Source of the DNA: Macropodus opercularis
Lineage: Eukaryota > Chordata > Actinopteri > Anabantiformes > Osphronemidae
NCBI GenBank assembly: GCA_030770545.1
Contig: CM061105.1
Coordinates: 9,097,001 to 9,161,000, forward strand
DNA length: 64,000 nt
Direction of reading: 5' to 3'
Part shown: piece by piece, positions 11,761 through 24,100 of the stretch
How the letters are laid out: the number at the start of each line of letters is the position of its first letter
Position numbering within the stretch: position 1 is the stretch's first letter
Notes under the pieces: generated by a model
What the model was told of the DNA's origin: nothing
Database searches by the model: none
The model's input: the letters and a program-made list of their open reading frames with translations, nothing else
Position numbers and translations under genes: made by a program

Positions 11761-14700
11761 TCGCCACATGAAATGGCTGTCTGTGCCAGCCTGGTGCTGA
11801 GCCTTCATTAGCTTTTACTACCCCACTTGGATGTGTTTAGCTTTGCTCTCTTTCTCTCACTCTCTATGTGCGTGTGTGACTAAGTGTGTTTCACCCTCTG
11901 TAGTCGTCTGTGTCTGCATATGTTTAATTACCGACCCCCACCCTCACTCTGGAGTACCCCTCAATGCCATGCCACCATATCATTACACTGTGGCTGCAAT
12001 TTAAGCCTCAGTCACACACACACACCCACATACCCTGGCAGGCCTGCAAACTGTACAGAGGAGACAGTGGGGTTCAGTAGGGAGCTCATTTGTTCTCCGC
12101 TAAAGTGGGGTTCTCAGGAGAAACCGCTCGCATGTAGAGGGAGACGTAGAAAGAAAACACGAAAAAGCGCTGCAGATACCACAAAGCGCCACAGCACAAC
12201 ACATCACGACTGATCCGCAGCTACGTCTGGTGTTCAAACTGTTATTGTTTGAACTAAACAAACCACTTATAAACACAAGGCCTCTGCCTTACGAGGCTCA
12301 TATTTAGGCCCTTCTGTAAACAGCAAAGCACAGAATGAATCAATTAAAAGGGCATTACGCTGGTTCCTGTTTATTTAAAACATGTTTACACTATATGGGC
12401 CCTCCCGCCTGTCTGCATGATTGCCTGGAACTTTGTACCCCCCTCTCCTCCTCCTCCTCCTGCCGCCCCTCAATAGACCTGGTCATGGCCAAGGTAAATC
12501 AAACACATCCACACACACGTATAGAGAGTAGATTACAAACACATTAGTTACGTTGAAGTGTATTTTCAGTAAATATTGATCTCGTTCTTCCTCTGTTTCT
12601 GCAAGAAATGATTAGAAGAGCCTCGGTGGAAGCAACAATCTAGTGCAATCACAGAGCACATGGCAGCAGAGAGGCTCAACTCTCAGAGGAGCCTCGGGTT
12701 TGAGAAAACGGGCTCAGTGCGGTGACAGAGCCAAGCGATTGTAATGCAAGAGACTGAATAATCAAATTAACATGTGCAGAGACTGGTTAAAAGAAGATCT
12801 GAGGGAGTTTTGTTTGGAAACTCTGCAATACTTGCACACTGTGGATAGAAATAGTGTCTTATTAGGTACAATGTGCCTCACTAGAAAGAGTTTAATATGA
12901 GATGCTCATAATGAAACCATCACTTTGACCACACATTAATAACAGCCTGTAAGAGAGTTTGTTAATTGGGATTATAAATTACACATAAATCATAACTCAA
13001 CACGCAGCAACGTGGATGTTTCTCGGAACTGACGGATTAAATGTTTCACTTCTGTGGTTTATAAGTGATTGAATAACTGATGGATGAACGTACAAAAGCT
13101 ATGTTCCAGTTATAGGACAGTTCACATCCAGATTCGCCCAAAACAAGATAAGAACACATGAAAACAAGCCTTATCTGTCCCAGTGGCTGTGGGAGTGACT
13201 CCGTTAAAACAAAGCGCTGCCGATGATCCCTGTCCCTCAGATTTGTGTGGTATGTCACCTTGGAGTCAGCTTTTCTGGCTTCGCTGCTGATTCCTCCATT
13301 CTCCTCTGCTGTGCTTAGTGCGAAAGTACCAACGCACACACCGCCCCCTACTTCACACAGACACGCTTGCCAGCGCATGCTTTCGCACACACGCGCAAAC
13401 ACACACACTTTACTAATCAGCCCTATTGAATTCCAGCAACAATGGGCGCTCATCCTCAGGCCACCCAAGCAGCGCACACACACACTCAGACACACACACA
13501 CACGCGCGTCCACACCAACGCCAGCATCACCAGATCATGGGTTCAGCACTTTGTTCCTTCTTTGTGTTTTCTTTCCCTTCATTGATCTCACCTTCACACT
13601 CAGGGCAGGAGTTGGCACAGAGAGATTGTGTTATCTGGGCAATCAGCCGCTATCTGAGCCCACACACTGCACTCAAATACAGACTGGAGGGAGGGAGGCT
13701 TCACATTTACATCTACGGCCAAAGCTCGTAGGCCAGATCCAGAGCTTTTAAATTGGAAACACATATTCCCGAATATTTCAGTAGTTTAGTTCAGTTTTAA
13801 AATGCTACGTTTGTTTGCCTCAACAGTACTTTTGAGTTACTTTTACAACCTGAAAAGCGAATGAATGTAATGTGAGTGTTTGCTAGTGCTGCTACACACA
13901 CGTAGAAAAGAGTTCTAATTGGAACTTACAACACCGAGCTCATAATTTAGCTCCTCGATCACTTCAACGAAAGACGCCAGGCCAGGAAATAGGTCAGGCC
14001 GAGTCCAGAGCGTTTTGTAATTGTGTGACACTGTAGTGTTTTGATACCTTTACTGTTATTTACACCCCACGTCTATAGGGATCACGTTTTTTTCACAGCA
14101 CTTAAGTGTGAACATGAGACATTTTATATTACATTACTGGAAATGCTTTGCTTGCATTGTGTACATTTGGAATTACTCTGTGCAGCATTGTGTTTTTATT
14201 AGGGGCCAATTGTTGTCAGTGTTATAGGGCAAGAACTGATCATGAGATTTATGAATGTATATGCTGTGTGTGATTATAAAACTGTGATGTTGTGGCCTGG
14301 CTTTTACTTTTCCTTTCTCCAAAAAGGCGAAGAAGCTGCATAGATTGTCCCCTGTTCACAATTTTTCCCACTTCACTCTGACACAAGGCTGTTTTTGTTT
14401 TCATACCGCTCCCTTAAGTAGTTCTATAGATTTCAATATTAATGTGATAAAAGCTGTGTCACACACAGTTGATTAATCATGAGAATCCAGATGGTTTATT
14501 AGACAGATTTTGGAAGCCTCCCAACATCACACAACATTTGTAGAACCACCCTCCCCCCCACATACACTCACTTGGAATCACTTAGGTTTTTTATTAATTT
14601 CTTGATTACATAACAACAAAAATATGAAACACTTCACCAAACAGGGTGACGAGGGACTCACACACGTTTTCAAAATGATTATTCACGTTGAGTTTCATTT

Positions 14701-15506
14701 CCAGCCATTATATCGCAGATTTATCCAACGAAGGTCAAAGATTAAAATCCCACATTTAGAACAACAGAGAAGCTGGCGAGCGTTTCAGCGTCTTTCCAGA
14801 TTTATGATGGTGCCCTTATCTGATGCAAAATGCCTTGTGTATAGGTGTGGCACAGTGTGCTCATGCGCTTGTGTGTGTAGGCCTGTGAGTTGCCATTTGT
14901 TTTTTATTATTTACCTAATTTAATTCAGAGCGGGAGAAGAAAATGAGTAGGTTGTTTGGATTTTTAATGTTTTGCCTCAGTGTACTCTTCAATTAAAATA
15001 TTATTACAACCACATAAAATGAAATCTGTGTTTTGACTGGAAGGTCTGGTGCAGTGGTGGGCAGGACACACCTACAGAGACCTGCCTTTATATTTTCCTT
15101 GGGTTTCTAACATGCCAAACAGATGCTCATCAGCTATAATACAGCTTAGTTCCTATTAGTCTGAGCAGTTGTTTACTGGATTTCCACTATCCACACGCCA
15201 GCTATGAAAACTGCGTGGACCTGAGTGTGTGTGTGTGTGTGCGGTTGGGTTTAGCGGCAGACATGCACAACAGCAACTTCAAACAACTGAGGTATCAGAT
15301 TCAGACGAGAGCTGCCAAACGAGGAGCTGTTGTGTGGGAAGTGAAGGAATTTACAGCATCTACTTTTTATCTACACAGGTGGGCCTGTTTGTGTGTGTGT
15401 GAGTCGGCTGGTGGGTGTATGTGTCTGGGTATGTAGTTTGTTTTGTGTTTTGGTTTTTAAGAATTTGAAGTGCACATAAGCATTGTAGTGATATTTGTGT
15501 GCGCAA

Positions 15507-15510
<4 letters not shown>

Positions 15511-15546
<36 letters not shown>
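15511..15546. repeat. (GT)18 microsatellite
   Basis: Eighteen uninterrupted GT units, likely polymorphic, with shorter GT runs nearby at about 15228 and 15390. Confidence 0.95.
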
Positions 15547-15547
<1 letters not shown>

Positions 15548-17638
15548 TTTGCACCACAGCACAGGTTTAGACAGATGAGTCACAACAATGATCCAAGAAG
15601 CCAGTGATCCCAGACACTTTCCAGGTGGTTCAATGCTCCACTTCAGTGCTTTTCAATCTTAAGTCACTGTGAGCAAAGCGGGGACGTTGTAATAGAGGAG
15701 AAAAACACTGATGGACAAAATGTGTGTTGATTTAAAATTACATGTTAACAGGCTGGACTCTAAGGGTCAGAACGCAACGTATTTTGAGGAAATACTTCCT
15801 TGTGGGTCGTTCAGTGGGACACAGATGCTTGACAGGAAGCAGAGAGTAATATGATCCTGGAAACAATCACTTCAAGCACAGTGAAATAGCAACGAAGCAG
15901 AAACTCTGCCAGCGTTCTACGGCCACACTGTTGCGACTGTCAGCTGAATTCTCCTCCCCAGGACGCCGGCATAGATCTTCCCAGGGAGGCTGCTGATCCA
16001 ACCTGTACAGTCCCACAGTGGGGTTCAGCCAGATGTTCCCAACAGACTTAGTCCTAGTCTGTCTGGCTTCCTCCTGCACCAGGATATAAAACTCATCAAC
16101 AGGTGGTGATCAGTTGACGGCTCTGCTCCGCTCTTCACTCTTCTCTCCCGCTCATGGTGTAGAACCATCATTATTGAATTATATCATTAATAATGTTGAC
16201 TTTGGCCTGAGGTTTGTATTAGAAACAAGACTGATCCCAGTCTGGCTCTTTAACTGCTCACAGAATCTGACACAATGTAAAAAGATTTGCAAAGACAACA
16301 GAAATACTTTTATCATTCAATTTATTTTGTTAGTTAAATTTCTATATCGGGTGAGGGAACACAACCGTCACACAAGGGTTTTGTTGAGCATAGTTTCAGA
16401 AGTCACAGTGTTTTAGACAGAAAAAAAAAAATACAACAAAGAGGGCAGGGCCAAGAGGAAACTTAAACTATGTGTAACGGTGACACATCCCTAGACAGCT
16501 TCTCCTTCATGGTGGTCAAACTGCCCCCTCCTCAGCTCTAAAGTGTTGTCAACCCATCCCTCTCATAACCCCCCTAACCAACCAACCAAACAAACAAATA
16601 AACAAAACAAACAAAAAAAAAACGTGGCAACAAATAGATATATTTATATATAATATATATTTACTCTTTAAAAATAGAACTTCAGTCTACATACTAACAT
16701 CTGTACAAACTACAAAAATAAAAATTTTAATATAAATAATTTATATGGCATGACATTAACATTTTTTGAAATAAACTACAAACCAATGCAGGAGCTCCCC
16801 CTCCCCCCGTTTCTATTAACGCCTCACCACTGTGTGGCAACACCTCCTGGCTGTCTGGTATGATCACGCTGTAAATGGTGCTTTGCCTGTTTTGATGAAT
16901 TATTCACAACTGCACAGTAGCTGCTTAACCCTTCTGTCATATTTACAAGTGAAACCCAAAGCTGCCACTTTGAAAAAAATGACAACAATAGATCTGCAAA
17001 GTTTTGTTTCCCTGCAGTTAAACTTGGCAGTGATGAGACCGAAACACAATGCAGAAACACTACAACAGAAACTGAAGTAAATCAAATGAGCATCCTGAAT
17101 GAAAGATAATATAAGATTTGTATTGATGGGAAGAGAGAGGAGTTAGAAAGTGTGTCGGAGCAGGCTGAAGCATTAAAATACTGAACCAGTTTACATGATG
17201 TCATAATTGCACAGGGCCACAACAACATGAACGTGTTATAACCCTAAAGCAGCGAGCAAAGAAAATGGACAAATAATACAAAAATACAATAAAATTACTC
17301 CCTTTGCATTGGATTTTACAATTCCCTTTCAAAATAAAACAACACAGGGTAGCAAAAGTGAACTTGATCCACGGTAGAGCTTACAAAAACTGCAGATGGA
17401 CAAAACTAATATCACAGCTCCTTCAAGTGGCAAAACTGCAGAGGACACTGTGACACCCAGACAGAGATCGGGCTGAAAGAAACTCTAAATGGGAGAGGAC
17501 TTAGTGAAGGCACGACGGTTACTAGTCCAGGAAACACTATCTACTGTGTCAATCTCCAAATGTGGCAGAGAACATCTTTACTTAAGAAAGGAAAACCTCA
17601 CAGAGCATCACTGTGTACAAAGTATACTGACGTAAGCC

Positions 17639-17656
17639 GGGGGGGGGGGGGGGGGG
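17639..17656. repeat. Poly-G/poly-C run of 18
   Basis: Eighteen consecutive G on the plus strand, so a C run in the presumed ptch2 transcript. Such homopolymers are unstable and prone to sequencing error, so the exact length is doubtful. Confidence 0.9.
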
Positions 17657-17807
17657 TACTGCATTTTTAAGGCAAATCACTTAAAATTATTTTGAAAAGT
17701 AGCAGCAAAAAAAGAACACAATACAGATAAAAATAAAACACTGACGATGTATGTTCAATAACCTAATATCTTAATAACCTTTGTGGACACTTTTTACATA
17801 TAACACA

Positions 17808-17813
17808 TTTATT
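17808..17813 (-). terminator. ptch2: Candidate proximal polyadenylation signal of ptch2
   Basis: Canonical AATAAA on the minus strand about 330 bases beyond the TAG stop at 18146. It is the first such hexamer in the downstream region. Confidence 0.4.
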
Positions 17814-18145
17814 ATTCTATACATTATGGGAAGAAAATGAGCCGCCCCACAAAAAATAATCTTTTACATCTGAACTTTTACACAAGAGTATACCCAAGTT
17901 ATACAGTACTCTTTTAAATAGCTTCCCTCTTTTTTAGTATTAAAATATATACTCATAGATTTATATAATTCTTAACACGTCACTTTTCTTTTTAATATGT
18001 CCTTGTAATAAATCTTCTCCTTTTGTGTGAAGTCTATGTACAGTTGAGAGTTCAAGACACGATATGCTGCCGCGTGGGCCTCAAGGTGCTCGGGGAGGCA
18101 GCCCGAGTCCCAACGGAGGCCGGTACAGCATGGGAGAGAGAGAGT

Positions 18146-21100
18146 CTAGCAATCTTTGGTTGCCTGGATTCTCAACCCACCTGCAGAAGCAAAACCAAGG
18201 AGAAAGGCATTAGACCGGACTAAACTGAGCTCAAACTAAAGTACTAGACATTGTTTTAGATCTTTATTTTTCAGGGTAAACGTAAGTCTGTCTCACCTTG
18301 TATCTTGCTGAGCTGATGCACTGTCTGTCCTTGTGTTGCTTCCAAGTCTTGGAGCTCTAGAGAGTCTCTCTTACATGAAGAAAACTTTGTTTTGTCACCA
18401 CAAGTCCTCTTAGCAGCTTCAAAACAGTCCGACTCGCTGTCCGTGTCAAAACCTTCATGCGTGTAGCCTTGGTACGTTGCGCCTGGCAAGGTCGGATGCA
18501 CAGCCACAGTCACGGAGGCTGTGGCCGTCACCATGGTAACGGGTCCCCCCGTTGAGCCTTGCTGCGACGGGAGGGTGGTGTTGCTATTGCTATAGCTCGG
18601 CCCTTTAGTCCTGTTTGGTTGAGGCCGTCTGCTGTTCTGGAGCCTGGGGCCGCTTGGACAAGTCCTCCCAGGAAAGTGAGGTCTGTTGCTGGGTAAGTGT
18701 TGGCTGGGCTGAGCCGAGAACCTCTGGGCGCCCTCCTGCTGCTCCCACTTGTTTCCATCCCAGCATGTAACCTGGGACTGTGCATTTTGTGAAGTCTCGT
18801 TTAACGGTTCTATCCTCCCACCAGTGGTTGTCGCATTTTCTCTGACTGGTTTCACCACCTGAAGGACAGAAATGTTTTATAATTTACACTGCTGAACAAA
18901 CTTGAAGTTGAACACATTGTGTCCAGGTGGTCATGCTGCGTACCGTGAGCTTGGGGAAGCTGGGGTTCTTGCTGGCTTCCAGCAGGATGTGAGATGTAGC
19001 AGGTGGAACACTGGGGTGCGATGTAATGTACGCGCTCCGGTCACAGTATTTATAATCCTCTTCCCCAATCCCAGATGTGGTGGTCATCTCAGAGTAATAC
19101 TCAGAGTCTGATGACTCAGGAAACGCCTGTTGACGAGTTGACTGTGGGTTGTGATGACCCGAGAAGTAACCGTGGTGGGTCATGGGCGGAGGAAGGGGGG
19201 GTTCGGGAGAAGGTGTTGGCAGGCGGCTGGCATTGTTGACTGGAGTGACCTCAGCCGGGGGACCCGTCATGGACAGGAGGACGGGCAGGAGCACCAAGCC
19301 GTTCAGCATCCCCAGCACGGTCAAGATGGCCAACACAGCGAAGAAATACCTGAGAGAGAGACATGGGAAAATTAGTTTGACAGAATTAGAGCATAAAATC
19401 CCACACGTGCTAGCGCTGAGGACGACCGCAGCGTTCTCCAGAGGTAGTAGCAGCTGCTGTTCCTTAACCCAGCTGGAGTTCAGCTATCAAACAAAACCAA
19501 AGTACGCCTGTGTTTAAACTGACGGCTGCCAAATCTCTTCTTCTGTCCTAGTGCCTGCATCACATGCGCTGAACTGTCCACTAATGTTTGTCACTTGGGG
19601 ATTTGAAAGTTTGAAGGATTTGGTTCAGGTTTAGCTAAAATCGTGACACTTAACACCCAAATTGAAAACAAAAAAAAACTGATTCATCTTGATTTAAAAA
19701 GTCTTTTCTCTTGGCAAAACAAAAGGAATAACAGAGGCCTGAGATTTTAGATGCTCAAGAAGATATATAAACACATTTTTACTCTGCACAATCTCAAAGA
19801 CACACACAGTTGGCACATGAGGAAAGGAAGTAGCTCAGGGGAAGAAGTCAGGGAAAGCCCAGTGTTTGTGTATCAAAGGCCAGGGAGCACAGAGAGCGGG
19901 GAGGTGGGGGGGGCAAATCTGATTTCCCACTCAGTCCAACTAAAACATGCTTTGATGCATTCACTGCTGCTGCTACAAGACTTTCTCTCGCACCGTTTTT
20001 CACCCACACTGTGTGTTTTTGTGCATGTGCATGTGCATGCGTGCATCTCAGTGGAGCTCTGAGGAGGCCACGGGTGGAGGCAGGCCACAAGAAAGAGCTC
20101 CCCAAGAAAATTAGAGAGGACTCCACTTAAACACTAACAGAAAGCAGAAAGAGAGAGACAGAGGTAAAAGAAAAAAAACGTTGGAATGAGGAAAAAAAAA
20201 AAAGGCAACAAGGACGGGGATAATAGCTGTGTTGTGTTCTGGAAACATGCTTCTCTCTTCTGAATGAACTACAAACTGTTACGACGACTGCACTTGACAA
20301 AGGTCACTCTCCAGGAAAAAGTTCGTGGTTTGCATGTTGGGTGTCAACCTAACTAAGTCTGACAAAACACTTCAGAGACATATTTCCAGTTTATTGCCAT
20401 CTGCACAAACCAGGACTTCCTTTCAACCTTCTGTACATGTTTGATTGGAATTTCTGTCGACCAAAAGCACGTTCAAGTGCCGTTCGCTTCTTTTACTCAT
20501 TTCACTCCCAAACCGTATCGTCTTCACACGGCGAAAGAAAGAAGACAGATGAAGACAGTGAGACTCTGAGACCTCCAACAGCGTCTCATTGTTAGGAATT
20601 CTGTTTATATAAACTGTAATCTTTTCCATTTGTTGTCAGGGCCTGGGAGATTCGTGTGAGTGTATGTGTGAGCCTAAGTGTTTACATGCCTGTACGTATG
20701 TGCATTTCTCCTCGTGTGTTTCGTGCGTGTGTCTATGTGAGGGCGTATACAACCGGTATGCTGCCCATATGCGTGTGTGTGTGTGTGTGTGTGTGTGAGT
20801 TAGAGACAACTCTGAGCAGATCTGAATTTGCTGTTTATTCAGTGCATTACAAGGCAGGAGATGTTTACAGCTGTATATTTATGCAGCTCCCCAGCTACCC
20901 GGCTCTGGCCTGCCCCATTCACCCAACCACAGTTGAAGCTACGGCTAAACAAGACCTCCGACAGAGATATTAGACCACTCGATCTCTGTAACCCACCACA
21001 TCCCCTGAAAACGATCTCTCACACAACCATGAGAGACTAGAAGGAAAAGACGTCTCAGCTCTCAATTGTCCTCTATTCGACAATTTACACCTCTTTATAT

Positions 21101-24100
21101 TCCCAGTCTAACATAACAGACGACCCCTCTAGAATCCACCCGCTCTCCCTGCACCCACCTACCAGGGCCCAATAATTCTTTAAGGAAGCCAATCTCCTCT
21201 ATTCTTTGCTTCTGTTTCTGTATCTACAGCATTTTTCTGCTTTTTCTGTCACGGAGGCCTGCTGCAGTCTGCGAGCCCAAGGTTGTGGTTTCGGGTTTGG
21301 GCCGAGACCACATTCGGCTGAAAAACATCGAGCTATTCGCCTTTTTTTCCACTCTGGCCATGAAGAAGTGGTAGAAAACACACGTTCACATGAGAGAACA
21401 CAGTGCGCAGACACACACACACACGCACACACACGAATAGGAGTGATGTCTGTTGGTGGGCTTCAGACCATCTGACTGGCTGACCACTTCAAATTTAGCT
21501 CCACTTTTTATTACGGCACCCAACGTGGAGGGTGAGAATGCCAAACACAATTTTTACAGATTTCCTTGCGTGTGTGTGAAAAAGACAGTGAGTGAGAGAG
21601 AGACACCACCCAGTGGGCAGCAGAACACTTCCATGTTTACGAGCAGCTGCTACACACCCTTGATGTTTTCCCCATTTGTTGTGCTCTGCGCCTGACGAGA
21701 TGGATGTGTGTGCGTCTGGACTGACGGAACCAGGTGCGTTTTTGTCACTGTGTGTGTGTGTGCGTGCGTGTGCGCATAAATAGGGGTATAACATTTCCAC
21801 CTGCATGCACCCCTGACCCCCCTCAAGGCTTTCTCCTCCGGCTTAGACAACTGGTAAGTAAACACTCGCACATCAGCGTAAAACCAAAACACAAATGGGC
21901 TGTTCGCAAAGCGAGAGAAGACGTTTCCTCACACACAAACGCAACACGCCGGCATCGCTCACGCACACACACCCCCACAGAGCAGCACACGAACACTGTT
22001 GCAGGCACTGCGTTTCTCACCTCATGATGAAGTCAAACTCTGACCCTGCCAGCATGAGAACGCCCAGGAGCGTGGAGATCGCTCCGTCAACCACGGGAGC
22101 AAACATGTGCTCCAAAGCCACCGCCGAGCGCTTGTTTCTGTTGCCAATTGCTGTCAGGAAGCCCTGCGGCGAAAGGGGAGGTGGGAAAGAGAAATGAGTT
22201 GGAAATCTTGTGGATCACACAGACGTTGTGCTGCAGCGTGGGGCTTGGCACACTTCAGAATTCCTGCGTTTGGTTTTGTTGGGGATCACTACAAGACAGT
22301 GTACTGTGCTAAAAAGCAGGTCTGGGGCTGCCAGTATGAACCAGGAAGCCAAGTGTTTCCTAGTAAATCTTTAATCACACGTACTCTACCTTGATCACTT
22401 TCCATTTCAGGCATAATGCCAAATGTCTGCAAAAGGCAGCTTATTGCATTTATAGGACAGGTATCATAAATCCATATGGAAATCAGTTATAAAAGGAAAA
22501 GAATGTGTTTTAAATGGACTTCTTGCTTTGTTCCCTCACCAGTGCAATGTGAACAGTAAACTCCACTCCGATGCCCACAGAGGCGATGAGGATGACCACA
22601 GGGATGGCGCTCAGCTTGATGCCAATCAGACCCATGATGCCAAACAACTCCACTGTCATCATGGCCAAGATAAACACCTGAGGAGACAAGGTGGAAAAGT
22701 TACACAATTAGAACAAGTAACTGATACGATCATTAAAAGCGTAGCAAAGGCCAAAAAACTGTGTTGAGCTCCTTTTCCTCTTCACCCCACACAGTCTTTG
22801 ACCCTGTGCTCAGGATTTCAACCGCATGGCATTAAATTACCAACCCTCAGGCTAACACCCTCCCCTTTCTCTTCATTCTTCCCAGAGGTGCCTTCAAGTG
22901 AATGACAGCATGTGACAAAGGGTGGGCACCCCCATAACTCCAGATTCATACATCTGCCTATTTGCAAAACACAAATAATCCGTTTTTTCCTAATATACTG
23001 ATTATTTTATTGCTTCCGACATTTTAAAGCAACATCTTCGTCATGTAATGTTTCTGTTTGCTCCGTTCTTAATGGGCAATGAGTGATGTTAGTGTAAACC
23101 GCAGTAAAAACAACAACAGCGGGTCTTAGAAAACGAGAAGGAGAAAGCAGTTCCTGGCCAATGGGAGCTTTTGATCCCAGCGGGGGCGCCGAGCTCAGGC
23201 ACGGTTAAATTGGAAATGATAAAAGCTGTTTTACTGCTAGACCACATACAGGCTGGGTGAAATCTTCACAGGCAGGCTGATGCTTGGAAACCATAGGCTA
23301 TGCCTTTCTCTGTGTCTAAGGAGATTGTGTTGTGTTGCTGTCTCAATCAGTGCTGCTGGGACGGCTACTTAAATTAAACACATTCCAGCTGAATCTAACA
23401 CTGTTGTTGTGCTACATTTCAGCCCGCCCCCCAGTGGTCTCGGATATGTGGATTTGTGTATGTGTGAGTTTGGGGGGCCCTTAAGAACCACCGGTCCCAC
23501 CAGCTTGTGTGTGAACTCAGCACTCAGGGTGTGTCTTTCACTCGGACGCACACTCACGCTGAAACACACACGCATATATATCCCTGATGGATGGGTTGAG
23601 CAGGCCAAGGTCGCAACTGGGCAGATCTGTCCTGTCCCCAAGTCTCTCCCTCCCACTCTGACAAAAGCAGCGAGGGAGTTGGAGGTAGAGGCTTCAGGAG
23701 GGCAAAGCCTTTCTTGCTCCTTTGCATTTCCTTTTCTAAGGCTGGCCCAACCTACATTAGAATGACAAAGGTCCCGTGTGTGTGTGTGTATGCGTGTGCA
23801 CCGGCCCTCCACAGAGAAAAAGGGGCCCCCTAGACAGCATTATTGAGCTGTGGTGAGAAGGGTGAGAAGAAACTGAGAAAAAGAGGAGAGGGAGGAAGGG
23901 GCTAATGATGTTGTTGAGGTAGGACAAGGTAAAATACACTGAGACAGAAATCTACAAAGTGGGAAAAGTGGAGCATTCGGAAGGAGGACACGATCAAAAG
24001 CTGGGCAAATTGGTCGCTAACTCACAATGATGCCGGCAGTCCAGGGGTTGAGCAGGAGGACTGCACAGACCAGGAAGGTGCAGGCGAGCACGACGCTGAT

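Larger units (their letters stand above)
7801..16400. other. Gene-free interval between kif2c and ptch2
   Basis: No open reading frame here resembles a known protein or shows exon-like structure. The longest frames (for example 13046-13751) are translations of CA/GT-rich sequence. The interval holds microsatellites (TCC repeats near 11.7 kb, GT repeats near 15.5 kb), GA-rich runs near 8.38 kb and otherwise ordinary AT-rich DNA. It may contain ptch2 regulatory DNA, but nothing specific could be recognised. Confidence 0.55.
16400..18145 (-). other. ptch2: Probable 3' UTR of ptch2
   Basis: This AT-rich sequence after the ptch2 stop has no coding signal and is dense in A/T runs, as expected of a long vertebrate 3' UTR. 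An AATAAA (minus strand) at 17808-17813 would end it after about 330 bases; another at 16321-16326 or ATTAAA-like sites near 16.7 kb would give a UTR of up to about 1.8 kb. Which one is used cannot be told from sequence. Confidence 0.5.

Noticed and set aside
13046..13751. Overlapping open frames of 155 and 168 codons on opposite strands
   Set aside because: They arise from CA/GT-rich sequence that lacks stops; the translations are Thr/His or Val/Cys runs with no domain.
23409..23812. 118- and 147-codon frames in ptch2 intron 18
   Set aside because: They lie on opposite strands over the same DNA, with no family resemblance or exon borders.
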